Of a stretch of 40,807 nucleotides of DNA, positions 1-8,497 are shown in pieces. The notes under the pieces were generated by a model. That model ran no database searches. It was not told the origin of the DNA and saw only the letters and a program-made list of their open reading frames with translations. The stretch covers positions 1-40,807 of the forward strand of contig CANREV010000027.1 in assembly GCA_947629645.1 (NCBI GenBank), in the 5' to 3' direction. Within the stretch, counting starts at the first letter, position 1, and the number at the start of each line of letters is the position of its first letter. A program made the translations under genes and the position numbers. The DNA comes from an uncultured Acetatifactor sp. (GTDB taxonomy: Bacteria; Bacillota; Clostridia; Lachnospirales; Lachnospiraceae).

Positions 1-71
<71 letters not shown>

Positions 72-273
72 TTTTTTGATGCGCATTTTACAGGGCGCAG
101 TTTTGGATTTTGCAGCGCCGTGGGCTGGCGGCTGCGGGGGGAGTACCTTGGATGAATAGCCCAATAGTCCATTTCCTGGAAGCTAAGATCATGAAAAAAG
201 AAATATTACTTAAAAAGACAGCGTGAGAGGGAAAGTTTTGGTCCTTTTTATGCTGTTTTTTTATAAAGAACCA

Positions 274-282
274 TGCTATAAT
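274..282 (+). promoter_or_regulatory. Extended -10 promoter for the membrane protein gene
   Basis: TGC followed directly by a perfect TATAAT at 277-282 forms an extended -10 element. The sequence 17 bases upstream is T-rich and a poor -35. Transcription would start near 289, about 70 nt before the ATG at 357. This is inference from motif and position. Confidence 0.5.
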
Positions 283-356
283 TTATTCGATATGTGCAGG
301 CGGCATAAAGAAGCTCCTGCGCAGACGATAAGCGGATATGCCGCCCTGGAACGAGG

Positions 357-2069
357 ATGGAAATATTGAGAGAGATGATACAGAAAAACACCAGACAAAA
401 AGCAGCAGAATGGATCCCCATAAAACAGAGAATAAAAGGGCAGGCATCCGCGGAACAGACGGTCACAGACCGGGCGGCATCAGTGTCTGGAGATGAGACC
501 TTTGCCGAACAGACGGTCACAGACCGAGTATCCGCAGACCGGGCGTCTGTAGAAAGGATGTTCTGCAGGATATTCTGGTGTCTGGCGGTCGTTCTGTTTT
601 CCCTGTTATTTTATTACGAACTGGGAGAGACAGGCGCAAACAGCGGGGAATTGACGGATGAGCATATTTATCTGCGGAAAATTTCGCCTTTGATACAGAT
701 GATCCTGCTGGGCGCGGGACTGTTGCTGCTTGAGTGGTACGGAAAGCTGGAAAGGGTGTTCGACACTCGGAAAAAGAGGAATATTCTCACGGCGGCGCTC
801 TGTGTTCTGGCCGTTCTTTTTGGAATCTACTGGGTGACGGCTACCAAAACTTATCCGCAGGCGGATCAGGATTATATCTTGCTTCACGCCAGGGAAATTC
901 AGGCGGGTAAATACTGGGGGCTGGAGGACGGTCAGTATCTGGCTGTTTATCCCCAGCAGCTGGGTATGGTCACTCTGCTGAGAGGTTTTCACATTTTATT
1001 TGGGAATAAAGATTATCTGGCGTTTCAATATTTTACCGCGCTCATGCTGCCGCTTATCATTTTGTCTGGCAGGAAGGCGGTACGATACCTTGCAAAAGAT
1101 AACGCGAGGGCTGAACTGTTTTATCTGTTGTTTGTGTTTACCTGTTTCCCGATGTACGGATATACGCCTTTTGTTTACGGAGATCTGTGTTCTCTGGAAA
1201 TAGGGATGTTGGCCGTATGGGCTTTTTTGTCCTGTATGGAAAATTTTCGGATCCGGAAGCTGTTCTGGCTGGGAACTTCCATCGGGCTTGCGGTCTTTTT
1301 GCGGGAAAATATGCTTATTCTGGCAATCGCCATGGGATGCGTTCTGATCGTCAGATTGTGGAGCGGCGCATCGAAAAGGAAGCATACCGCTGTTATAGGG
1401 GGGGCGTTGCTTTTGGGTATCCTTATTTTTGAGTCTGCTCTCAAGCTGGCTTACAGTGATATCAGGGATAAAGAGGCGGACGCTCTGCCGGTTATTACCT
1501 CTGTTGTGATGGGACTGAATGACGACTACGGGTATGCGGGCTGGGATAACTTTTACGGTCTGAATCTGTTTGAAGAGTGTAACAGGGACGCGGAACTTAC
1601 ATCGGAGCGTGCCATGGAAGATTTCAGGTCCTATCTGAATCTGTACCGGATGGATCCTTCGTATATGGTGGATTTTTTTTCCAGAAAGATGATCGCGCAA
1701 TGGAACGCGCCTATGTACCAGTGCATTGTTGCTAACAATAAAGTGGTAAGCGAACAGGGCAAGATAGCGAAAAATATTTATGAAAAAGGCATCCTTTACA
1801 GATTAGTGAACGGTTACATGGGAGTATATCAGCTGATTCTTTACGCATCCATTCTTTTTTTACTGTTGTCAAAATGCAGAAAATGGGCTTCCATTGAAAA
1901 TTATGTGCTGTTGATTGCCGTGTTTGGTGGATTTTTATTCTCGCTTATATGGGAAGCGAAGACCCGGTACGTTTTTCCGTATTTACTGATGCAGCTGCCC
2001 TATATGGCGGTCGGTGTCAACGAACTGCTGCAGTACTTTGAGGCGAAGGCGATGAATCGGAAATCATGA
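357..2069 (+). CDS. Polytopic membrane protein, GT-C glycosyltransferase-like
   Basis: The 570-residue protein has a charged cytoplasmic N-terminus of about 70 residues and then roughly ten to twelve hydrophobic segments. After the second or third segment comes an extracytoplasmic stretch with TYPQADQDYI and an aromatic-rich loop. This resembles the acidic-motif first loop of GT-C (ArnT/PMT-like) lipid-linked sugar transferases. The family is inferred from topology and loop style, not from a diagnostic motif, so substrate and product cannot be named. The ATG at 357 has only a weak AGG upstream; ATG 375, preceded by GAGAGAG, is an alternative start. The N-terminal tail contains an exact 20-bp direct repeat (453-472 and 507-526, offset 54) encoding EQTVTDR twice, probably a recent in-frame duplication. 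It may be co-transcribed with the L,D-transpeptidase that follows, which would fit a cell-envelope role. Confidence 0.7.
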   Translation: MEILREMIQKNTRQKAAEWIPIKQRIKGQASAEQTVTDRAASVSGDETFAEQTVTDRVSADRASVERMFCRIFWCLAVVLFSLLFYYELGETGANSGELTDEHIYLRKISPLIQMILLGAGLLLLEWYGKLERVFDTRKKRNILTAALCVLAVLFGIYWVTATKTYPQADQDYILLHAREIQAGKYWGLEDGQYLAVYPQQLGMVTLLRGFHILFGNKDYLAFQYFTALMLPLIILSGRKAVRYLAKDNARAELFYLLFVFTCFPMYGYTPFVYGDLCSLEIGMLAVWAFLSCMENFRIRKLFWLGTSIGLAVFLRENMLILAIAMGCVLIVRLWSGASKRKHTAVIGGALLLGILIFESALKLAYSDIRDKEADALPVITSVVMGLNDDYGYAGWDNFYGLNLFEECNRDAELTSERAMEDFRSYLNLYRMDPSYMVDFFSRKMIAQWNAPMYQCIVANNKVVSEQGKIAKNIYEKGILYRLVNGYMGVYQLILYASILFLLLSKCRKWASIENYVLLIAVFGGFLFSLIWEAKTRYVFPYLLMQLPYMAVGVNELLQYFEAKAMNRKS

Positions 2070-2160
2070 GATAACTGTGGAATTTGCGTACTTGCCGCTG
2101 TTTATGAAACAGGAACTACCGCTTCCTGATCTGCGACATGGACAAAGGATACATTATGTG

Positions 2161-3903
2161 ATGGTTAAATTTATGGAGAATGAGATGAAGGAAAGCGAAA
2201 ACAATAAACAGCAGATAACGGATCTTCAGGAGAATGAGGAATCGATCAGCTCAAAGTCTGCAGAAAGCGGTAAATCGACCAAAGAAAACAAAGAAGCCGC
2301 AGTAACAAAAAAAAGTAACATGGAATCTTCACAGAATCAGAAAATCGGAACGTCCGAACATAATGATAATGCGAAGGGTCCCAAAAAGGTCTGGATTCCT
2401 GTATGCGTTGCAATAGTAATCGTCACGATCTGTGCCGTTCTTTATGTTGGAATCGCGCTGACTTATCGGGAAAAGTTTCTGCCCGATACATGGGTGAACA
2501 ATCTTGATTGTTCAGATCTGGACGGCACGCAGGTGTCGGCGCTGTTAGAGAATCAGCTGCAAAGTTACAACATTGTGGTTACGGGACGGGATCCTCGCAC
2601 GAAAGAGGCGGGAGCCGTGATCGGGCAGCTGACAGCATCGGATCTTGAGATGACGTATTCAGACGTAAGAAGTGCGGTAGACGGGCTGTTGAAAGAGCAA
2701 AATATCTGGACCTGGCCTGTGCGCAAGTTGTCTAAAGATATCTACGGCCTCCAGCTGCATCAAGGTGTTTTGTATGATAAGGAAAACCTGCAAAATATGG
2801 TGGAAAATTGGGAGGCATGTCTGCCGGATCATATGATAGCGCCTCAGGATGCATATATCAGTGATTATTCCCGCCAGCTTAAAGGGTACGAGATTGTTCC
2901 CGAGACAGAAGGGACAGAATTTGAGGTGGGGCAGCTGTTGGAACTGCTGAATGCGGCGATTGTTTCACAGGAGACATCAGTGGATCTGGAAGCGGAAGGC
3001 TGTTATAAAGAACCTGCGGTCAGACAGGATGATCCCCGTTTGGCGGAAGCTGTGGAGAAAGCGAACAAGTGGCTTGGCACAAAGATCACCTACGACTGGA
3101 ACGGGGCGGAGGTAGTTGTGGATGCGGAACTTCTGCATGATTGGATTACCATGGAAAAATCGGGTCCCGTGTTGGATGAAGAATCGGTAACCGCTTTTGT
3201 GCGGGAACAGGCGGAGGCTAATGATACATATGGGAAGAGAAGAAATTTTATGACCACGCTTGGAGTAGAGCTTTCTTTAAGCGGCGCTCACTATGGCTGG
3301 CTGACGGACAGGGATGCGGAAGCAAAAAAACTGATCGAGCTGATCTATCAGGGAAGCAATGTATCGAGAGAACCTATTTATGCCAGTACCGCAAAACAAA
3401 AGGGCGTGAGTGATATTGGCGATTCCTATGTGGAGGCGGATCTGACGCACCAGCATCTTTATCTCTATGAGGATGGCGCGATCATCTTTGAAACGGATTT
3501 TGTGTCCGGGAGTATGTCTTCCACACCGGACTGCATAACGCCGGAAGGCGTTTTCGGAGTGACTTATAAAACCACCAATGCGGTGCTTAGGGGGGCAACC
3601 TACGAGACGCCGGTAAACTACTGGATGCCGTTCTACGGAAATTACGGTATGCATGACGCCACATGGCGGGGGGAATTCGGCGGGCAGATCTATATACAAG
3701 ATGGCTCTCATGGCTGTATCAATCTCCCTTTGAGCGCGGCGGCCTTGATCTATGAGCATGTATCTACAGGATTTCCGGTAATATGCTATTATTATCAGGC
3801 AGACCCTCTGGCGGAACAGAACGCGCAGCCGGAAGAAAACAATGATTGGGAAGATAGCAATGATTGGGATGAGGGCGGCGATTGGGAAGAAAACAATGAT
3901 TGA
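2161..3903 (+). CDS. L,D-transpeptidase (YkuD domain), membrane anchored
   Basis: This enzyme would form 3-3 peptidoglycan cross-links or attach proteins to peptidoglycan outside the membrane. The hydrophilic Lys/Glu/Asn-rich N-terminal tail is followed by one transmembrane segment (WIPVCVAIVIVTICAVLYVG) and a long extracellular region of the putative peptidoglycan-binding type usual in clostridial homologues. The C-terminal YkuD domain carries the SHGCINLP motif; the catalytic Cys codon is at 3715-3717, about residue 519, with the conserved His two residues before it. The tail after the domain is acidic and repetitive, rich in Asp, Asn and Trp, with an 18-bp repeat at 3831-3848 and 3885-3902. 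The start is uncertain. The frame opens with GTG at 2077, but ATG 2161 (AAAGGA at 2144-2149) or ATG 2185 (GGAG at 2175-2178) are better starts. Function is well supported by the motif. Confidence 0.88.
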   Translation: MVKFMENEMKESENNKQQITDLQENEESISSKSAESGKSTKENKEAAVTKKSNMESSQNQKIGTSEHNDNAKGPKKVWIPVCVAIVIVTICAVLYVGIALTYREKFLPDTWVNNLDCSDLDGTQVSALLENQLQSYNIVVTGRDPRTKEAGAVIGQLTASDLEMTYSDVRSAVDGLLKEQNIWTWPVRKLSKDIYGLQLHQGVLYDKENLQNMVENWEACLPDHMIAPQDAYISDYSRQLKGYEIVPETEGTEFEVGQLLELLNAAIVSQETSVDLEAEGCYKEPAVRQDDPRLAEAVEKANKWLGTKITYDWNGAEVVVDAELLHDWITMEKSGPVLDEESVTAFVREQAEANDTYGKRRNFMTTLGVELSLSGAHYGWLTDRDAEAKKLIELIYQGSNVSREPIYASTAKQKGVSDIGDSYVEADLTHQHLYLYEDGAIIFETDFVSGSMSSTPDCITPEGVFGVTYKTTNAVLRGATYETPVNYWMPFYGNYGMHDATWRGEFGGQIYIQDGSHGCINLPLSAAALIYEHVSTGFPVICYYYQADPLAEQNAQPEENNDWEDSNDWDEGGDWEENND

Positions 3904-3927
3904 AAAATCGCGTTTCAATGCGATTTT
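3904..3927 (+). terminator. Hairpin just after the L,D-transpeptidase gene
   Basis: AAAATCGC (3904-3911) and GCGATTTT (3920-3927) form an 8-bp stem with an 8-nt loop, starting right after the stop codon. The T-run lies inside the stem rather than after it, so termination is probable but not certain. Confidence 0.4.
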
Positions 3928-3975
3928 GTGATAGACGCGTTCCTGGTTGTGGACGCCTCGGAAATGGAGCCATAA

Positions 3976-4536
3976 ATGTCGGAGAGGAAAAGGACCCAGC
4001 GGACAAAAAGACAGACGGAAAAGTGGAAAAGAGAGTTTGTGCGCCAGCGCCAGATTCAGCGTCAGATTAAGGATAGCGCTCCCGATATTCTGCAATCGGG
4101 AAATTTTCGCAGAACCAGGCAGCATATACAGCACGGAGATGTCACGGTAAACGAGCATGTGTGGAATGTGGCGCGGCACAGCGTGGAGTTCTGTGACCGG
4201 CTTCATATTCCCTGCCGCAAAGAGGAACTGATCCGCGGAGCGTTGCTTCATGATTATTTTCTCTATGACTGGCATCAGCCCCACAAGACCAATCCTTTTA
4301 AGCTGCATGGTTTTTTTCATCCGGGTATTGCGCTGAAAAATGCGGCTGAGGAATATGACCTGACGGACCGGGAAAGGGATATCATTAAAAAGCATATGTG
4401 GCCGCTGACGGTCATTCCTCCTACGTGCAGGGAAGCGTGGATCGTGACTGCTGCGGATAAGTATTGTTCGCTGATGGAAACCATGCATTTTTATAAAGGA
4501 CATGGCGTTTGGCGGCAGACGCCAGAGGGAAAATAG
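3976..4536 (+). CDS. HD-domain phosphohydrolase, cytoplasmic
   Basis: The 186-residue soluble protein has an Arg/Lys-rich N-terminus and then an HD-type metal-binding fold: His61 in NEHVWNVARHS, His92-Asp93 in LLHDYFLYDW, a later His in KKHMWPLT, and an Asp in AADKYCS. This order (H...HD...H...D) is what HD-superfamily hydrolases use to bind metal. The family hydrolyses phosphate esters, often of nucleotides; the substrate here cannot be told. The gene ends directly against the TTG start of the decarboxylase gene at 4537, so the two are probably translated from one mRNA. I prefer the ATG at 3976, although the SD before it is weak. Confidence 0.8.
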   Translation: MSERKRTQRTKRQTEKWKREFVRQRQIQRQIKDSAPDILQSGNFRRTRQHIQHGDVTVNEHVWNVARHSVEFCDRLHIPCRKEELIRGALLHDYFLYDWHQPHKTNPFKLHGFFHPGIALKNAAEEYDLTDRERDIIKKHMWPLTVIPPTCREAWIVTAADKYCSLMETMHFYKGHGVWRQTPEGK

Positions 4537-5985
4537 TTGGAGCATTTATTTGAAAAGCTGGATGAGTACGGCAGAGGAGATGTCTATCCCTACCATATGC
4601 CCGGCCATAAGCGTCACGGATGCGGAAGCCTTTGTGAGGAAATATATCGAAAGGATATTACGGAAATAGAAGGTTTTGACGATCTGCATCAGCCCACAGG
4701 TATTCTGCGGGACTTGCAAACGCATGCGGCTAAGCTTTATGGCGCGGAGGAAAGTTTTTACCTGGTGAATGGAAGTACGGCGGGTATTTTGAGCGCCGTC
4801 AGCGCTGTCCTTCCTTTTGGAGGACATATCCTGATGGCGCGAAACTGTCATAAGTCGGCATATCACGCTGCCTACCTGAGGAATCTGAAGGTGTCTTATC
4901 TGTACCCCGACCTGATGGGGGAGTATGATATCTTTGACGGAATAAGGCCCGAACAGGTGCGGGAGGCGCTGGAACAGGAAACGGGCATTGAAGCCGTGCT
5001 CATTGTATCGCCGACCTATGAGGGAAGGATTTCCGATGTCGCCGGAATCGCAAGGGTGGTTCATGAAAAGGGGATTCCTCTGATTGTAGACGAAGCCCAC
5101 GGGGCGCATTTAGGATTTTCAGAAGATTTTGCCCCAAACAGCTGTCAGGCGGGAGCCGATCTGGTGATTCACAGCGTGCATAAGACGCTGCCTTCCCCAA
5201 CCCAGACAGCCTTGCTTCACGTAAACGGGGCAATAGTGGACAGACAGCGGCTCCGCCGTTTTTTACATATTTACCAATCCAGCAGTCCCTCTTATCTGTT
5301 GATGGCCGGTATTGATAACGCGCTGCAATATGTGGAGGAAAAGGGAGCGGAGGCGTTTGCCGCCTTTGCCGCAAATTACGCAAGGCTGTTTCAAGAACTG
5401 TCAGAGTGCGGACATCTGCGCTTTCTGTCTCCGGAAGCGGGAAAACAGGATATCGGGAAATTGTTGATCTCTACAAAAATGACAAATATGTCAGGAAAGA
5501 AGCTTTACGATATCCTTTTACAAAAGTACCATCTGCAGCTGGAAATGGCTGCGGAGACTTACGCCCTCGCAATGTTTACTTTGAATGACACAAAAGAGGG
5601 GTATGAACGTTTGAAATCGGCTCTTTTAGAGATTGATAAAACATTGGAACGAAAAACATCGGATAAAAGCGGAGCTGATTGTCCGTCCGGGAGACTTTTT
5701 TTACAAAATCCGGCTTCGCCGGATACCGTTGGCGCTGTTTCGCTTGCCGCGGCCTGGGACGGGGAAAAGCGTTTTGTGAGACTGCAGGAGAGTCTGGGGC
5801 TTTTTGCAGGAGAATTTGTGAATCTATATCCGCCCGGAGTTCCTTTGTTAGCTCCCGGTGAGGTCATAACCGCTCAACTGATCAAAGATATCAAACGTTA
5901 TTTAAAGTGCGGCCTCAAAGTGCAGGGTATTGAGGTCATGCAAAAGGAACTGCGGATCTGCGTTTTGTGTGACGATAAAGAATAG
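4537..5985 (+). CDS. PLP-dependent Orn/Lys/Arg decarboxylase family protein (YaaO-like)
   Basis: The 482-residue protein is a fold-type I PLP enzyme of the short Gram-positive Orn/Lys/Arg decarboxylase group. The N-terminus has the family signature YPYHMPGHKR, and the middle has VDEAHGAH (PLP-binding Asp and neighbouring His). SVHKTLPSPTQTA carries the Schiff-base lysine, Lys216 by my count. The length matches B. subtilis YaaO (about 480), which also sits upstream of a nucleotide kinase, yaaR and holB. The likely reaction is decarboxylation of a basic amino acid to a polyamine precursor, but the exact substrate is unknown. The start is TTG at 4537, abutting the previous stop codon, with AGAGGGA at 4523-4529 as SD. 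The next in-frame ATG lies inside the conserved signature, which supports the TTG. Confidence 0.87.
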   Translation: MEHLFEKLDEYGRGDVYPYHMPGHKRHGCGSLCEEIYRKDITEIEGFDDLHQPTGILRDLQTHAAKLYGAEESFYLVNGSTAGILSAVSAVLPFGGHILMARNCHKSAYHAAYLRNLKVSYLYPDLMGEYDIFDGIRPEQVREALEQETGIEAVLIVSPTYEGRISDVAGIARVVHEKGIPLIVDEAHGAHLGFSEDFAPNSCQAGADLVIHSVHKTLPSPTQTALLHVNGAIVDRQRLRRFLHIYQSSSPSYLLMAGIDNALQYVEEKGAEAFAAFAANYARLFQELSECGHLRFLSPEAGKQDIGKLLISTKMTNMSGKKLYDILLQKYHLQLEMAAETYALAMFTLNDTKEGYERLKSALLEIDKTLERKTSDKSGADCPSGRLFLQNPASPDTVGAVSLAAAWDGEKRFVRLQESLGLFAGEFVNLYPPGVPLLAPGEVITAQLIKDIKRYLKCGLKVQGIEVMQKELRICVLCDDKE

Positions 5986-6113
5986 GAGAAACCCGGAGCG
6001 GAATCTTGAGAAACTAAGAGAGCGGAACGCTGAAACCATAAAATAAGGCAGGGGTATATGGCTTTGTAAGGGAAGGAAAAACTGAAAAAGCCAAAGGAGG
6101 GAGATAGACTGAC

Positions 6114-6356
6114 ATGAACAGGAAGACAAAGATCGTCTGTACCATAGGATCGGCCAGCGAGAGCGAAGAGAAACTGCGTCAGCTGATGCTGGCTGGGATG
6201 AACGTGGCAAGATTTAATTTTTCTCACGGTACGCACGAGGAAATGAAAGTGAAATATCAGCGCGTGAAAAAAGGCGACAGTGTTGTCATAACTGCGGGAG
6301 TGCCTTTGGGCATTGCGGGTAAAACAAATATGATTCATGTGGTTGAGGTAAGTTAG
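6114..6356 (+). pseudogene. pyk: Pyruvate kinase remnant: N- and C-termini joined in frame
   Basis: Residues 1 to about 50 are the start of pyruvate kinase: KTKIVCTIG, then [20 protein letters not shown]. Residues about 51-80 are the end of the same enzyme: [15 protein letters not shown], then NMIHVVEV. A typical pyruvate kinase is about 475 residues or longer, so around 400 codons covering nearly the whole TIM barrel, the B domain and the active-site residues are missing. The join lies near codons 50-53 (about 6261-6272), where both halves would be expected to encode a V-K-K-like stretch, suggesting deletion between short matches. The usual CTIGPAS motif reads CTIGSAS here. A strong SD (AAAGGAGGGAG, 6093-6103) and an intact frame remain, so an 80-residue peptide could still be made, but it cannot be a pyruvate kinase. 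The stop codon is 2 nt before the next gene. Confidence 0.85.
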
Positions 6357-6358
6357 GC

Positions 6359-6979
6359 GTGGGAAAGATCGTATATCTTATGGGAAAGAGTTCTTCCGGC
6401 AAGGACACTATTTTTAAAAGGCTGCTGGAGGACAAAAAACTGGGGCTTCGGACGATTGTTCCGTATACGACCAGACCTATCCGCAGCGGCGAGCAGAACG
6501 GGGTGGAGTACTTCTTTACCGATGAGGAAGGCTTTCGGAGGCTAAAGGCGCAGGGAAAGATCATAGAGGAGCGCGCATACCAGACTTGCTACGGCCTTTG
6601 GCGTTACTTTACGCTGGATGACGGTCAGATCAGCTGGGATGGCGGTAATTATATCATGATCGGCACGCTGGAAGCTTATCTGAAACTGAAGGATTATTTT
6701 GGAGAGGACAAAGTCCTTCCGATTATGATAGAATTAGATGACGGGATCAGGCTGGAACGGGCACTGCAAAGGGAGAGAAATCAAAAATACCCTAAGTATG
6801 AGGAAATGTGCCGCAGGTTTCTGGCTGACAGCGAGGACTTTGCAGAAGAAAAAATACAGGCGGCGGGGATCCGGCATCGTTTTCAAAACGATAATCTAAA
6901 GCGGTGCCTGTCGGAAATTACAGAGTACATAATGGCGGATTGTGAAATCCCGGAAGGAGGGCGGGCATATGGAAATTAA
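6359..6979 (+). CDS. gmk: Guanylate kinase-like P-loop nucleotide kinase
   Basis: The 206-residue cytoplasmic protein begins with a P-loop, [12 protein letters not shown]. It has the GMP-binding style motif [19 protein letters not shown] expected of guanylate kinases (TTR.pR.gE..G..Y.F). The rest resembles the kinase core, but the middle ([14 protein letters not shown]) and end diverge from housekeeping Gmk. It may therefore be a paralogue with the GMP + ATP to GDP + ADP reaction, or a changed substrate. Its position before yaaR and holB is where Bacillus carries the thymidylate kinase gene tmk. The GTG start at 6359 has GAGG about 11 nt upstream. The 3' end overlaps yaaR by 11 nt. Confidence 0.8.
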   Translation: MGKIVYLMGKSSSGKDTIFKRLLEDKKLGLRTIVPYTTRPIRSGEQNGVEYFFTDEEGFRRLKAQGKIIEERAYQTCYGLWRYFTLDDGQISWDGGNYIMIGTLEAYLKLKDYFGEDKVLPIMIELDDGIRLERALQRERNQKYPKYEEMCRRFLADSEDFAEEKIQAAGIRHRFQNDNLKRCLSEITEYIMADCEIPEGGRAYGN

Positions 6980-7409
6980 AGTGGGGCAGGCGAGTCAGCC
7001 GGCGCCTGCGGAGCAGGTACAGACGACCCAGCCTGCAGATGGCACGTTTAAATTCATGCTTGCCAGCCATGTGGAAGAGGCGGAGCTTCAGGCAAGACTG
7101 CAGGGGCTGATGGAAGAGATTACCATGCAGGGGCAAAAGCTTGCCAAACGCCGCGATGTGAAGGACATGAAGCACTACCGGGGGCTGGTGAAAGAGTTTT
7201 TGAATGAGGTGGTGACAAGATCCCACTCTTTTTCCAGAGAGAATTTTCTGGACAGGCGGGGGCGTCACAGAGTGTACGGGATCATAAGGCTGGTGGATGA
7301 AAATCTGGACCAGCTGGCGCAGGAACTGATGAAAGATGAGCAGGATAATATTGCGATCCTGAATAAAATCGGGGAGATCGAGGGATTGCTTTTGGACATA
7401 TTTACTTAG
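6969..7409 (+). CDS. yaaR: YaaR family protein (DUF327)
   Basis: The 146-residue protein has no signal peptide or membrane segment. The C-terminal helical region ([37 protein letters not shown]) matches the DUF327/YaaR family, whose function is not established. Placement directly before holB, as in B. subtilis, strengthens the assignment. The start is the ATG at 6969, with AAGGAGG at 6954-6960 and an 8-nt spacer; the upstream in-frame ATG at 6942 lacks such a site. It overlaps the end of the kinase gene by 11 nt, implying translational coupling. Confidence 0.85.
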   Translation: MEIKVGQASQPAPAEQVQTTQPADGTFKFMLASHVEEAELQARLQGLMEEITMQGQKLAKRRDVKDMKHYRGLVKEFLNEVVTRSHSFSRENFLDRRGRHRVYGIIRLVDENLDQLAQELMKDEQDNIAILNKIGEIEGLLLDIFT

Positions 7410-7447
7410 GAGACATTGCTCCGGTTAATTGCGAAGCAGTTTGCGGG

Positions 7448-7474
7448 AACAGTTAAAAGGTATTTTTAACCGTT
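7448..7474 (+). other. Hairpin in the yaaR-holB gap
   Basis: AAC-A-GTTAAAA (7448-7458) pairs with TTTTAAC-C-GTT (7464-7474) with one mismatch and a 5-nt loop. No clean T-run follows, so it may be a weak terminator, an attenuator or an mRNA end-protecting structure ahead of holB. Confidence 0.4.
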
Positions 7475-7504
7475 CTTTAGCGCACAAAAGAGGGGGGACG
7501 GATT

Positions 7505-8497
7505 ATGGCGGGATTTCAGGATATCATTGGACAGGAGCAGATCAAGGAGCACATGCGCAATGCGCTTTCCACGGGAAAAGTATCCCATGCATATATCATA
7601 AACGGGGAAAAATCTTCCGGCAAGGAATTTATTGCCCGCGTGTTCGCAATGGCGCTGCAATGCGAGCGGGGGGAAACGGAGCCCTGCCAGGAATGCCATT
7701 CCTGTAAACAGGCTCTTTCGGATAACCATCCGGACATTATCAGGGTGATGCATGAAAAGCCAAACAGTATCAGCGTGGACGATATCAGGGCGCAGGTCAA
7801 CAATGATGTGGTCATCAAGCCTTACAGCGGGCCTCACAAGATTTATATCATCAATGAAGCGGAAAAGATGACCATACAGGCGCAGAACGCTTTGCTGAAA
7901 ACCCTGGAAGAACCTCCTGAGTATACGGTTATTTTGCTGCTCACCTCCAATATCGATTCGCTGCTTCCCACCATTTTGAGCCGCTGCGTGGTATGGAACA
8001 TGAAGCCCGTGGCGGATGAGCTGGTAAAGAAGTTTCTTATGCAGGAGATGGAAGTGCCGGATTATAAGGCGGATGTCTGCGTGGCGTTTGCCAGAGGGAA
8101 CATTGGCAGGGCCAAGGCGCTGGCTTCCAGCGAAGAATTTGAGAACGTCAAGGCAGAGGCGTTGTCTCTCTTAAAATATATTCAGGATATGGAACTAAGC
8201 GAGATCATCGCGGCTGTCAAAAAGATTACGGAGTATAAGCTGGAGATCAACGATTATCTGGATATTATTGCCATCTGGTATCGGGATGCGCTTCTGTTCA
8301 AAGCCACAAGGGATGTCAATCATCTGGTATTCCGTGAGGAGCTTCCGGCTTTGAGAAGGACGGCGCAGCGCAGCAGTTATGAGGGCATTGAAACTATCAT
8401 CAAAGCTTTGGAAAAAGCCAAGAAGCGCCTGGATGCCAACGTAAATTTTGAATTGACCATGGAACTTTTGATGCTGACGATTCAGGAGAACAGCTGA
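7505..8497 (+). CDS. holB: DNA polymerase III delta' subunit
   Basis: The 330-residue clamp-loader subunit opens with GFQDIIGQEQIKEHMRNAL and a Walker A-like GEKSSGKEF. The four-cysteine zinc module CERGETEPCQECHSC is typical of delta'/gamma/tau proteins. Further on are YIINEAEKMTIQAQNALLKTLEEPP (Walker B/sensor region, shown here in part) and the SRC motif in TILSRCVVW. It helps load the sliding clamp at the replication fork. The SD GAGGGGGG lies just before the ATG at 7505. The stop codon overlaps the next ATG by one base (TGATG), so the downstream exported-protein gene is translationally coupled. In Bacillus the next gene is ricT (yaaT, PSP1 family), which is not present here. Confidence 0.93.
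   Translation: MAGFQDIIGQEQIKEHMRNALSTGKVSHAYIINGEKSSGKEFIARVFAMALQCERGETEPCQECHSCKQALSDNHPDIIRVMHEKPNSISVDDIRAQVNNDVVIKPYSGPHKIYIINEAEKMTIQAQNALLKTLEEPPEYTVILLLTSNIDSLLPTILSRCVVWNMKPVADELVKKFLMQEMEVPDYKADVCVAFARGNIGRAKALASSEEFENVKAEALSLLKYIQDMELSEIIAAVKKITEYKLEINDYLDIIAIWYRDALLFKATRDVNHLVFREELPALRRTAQRSSYEGIETIIKALEKAKKRLDANVNFELTMELLMLTIQENS

Noticed and set aside
3277..4545. 422-codon minus-strand open frame
   Set aside because: It overlaps the L,D-transpeptidase and HD-hydrolase genes, both with clear motifs; the minus product has no recognisable domain.
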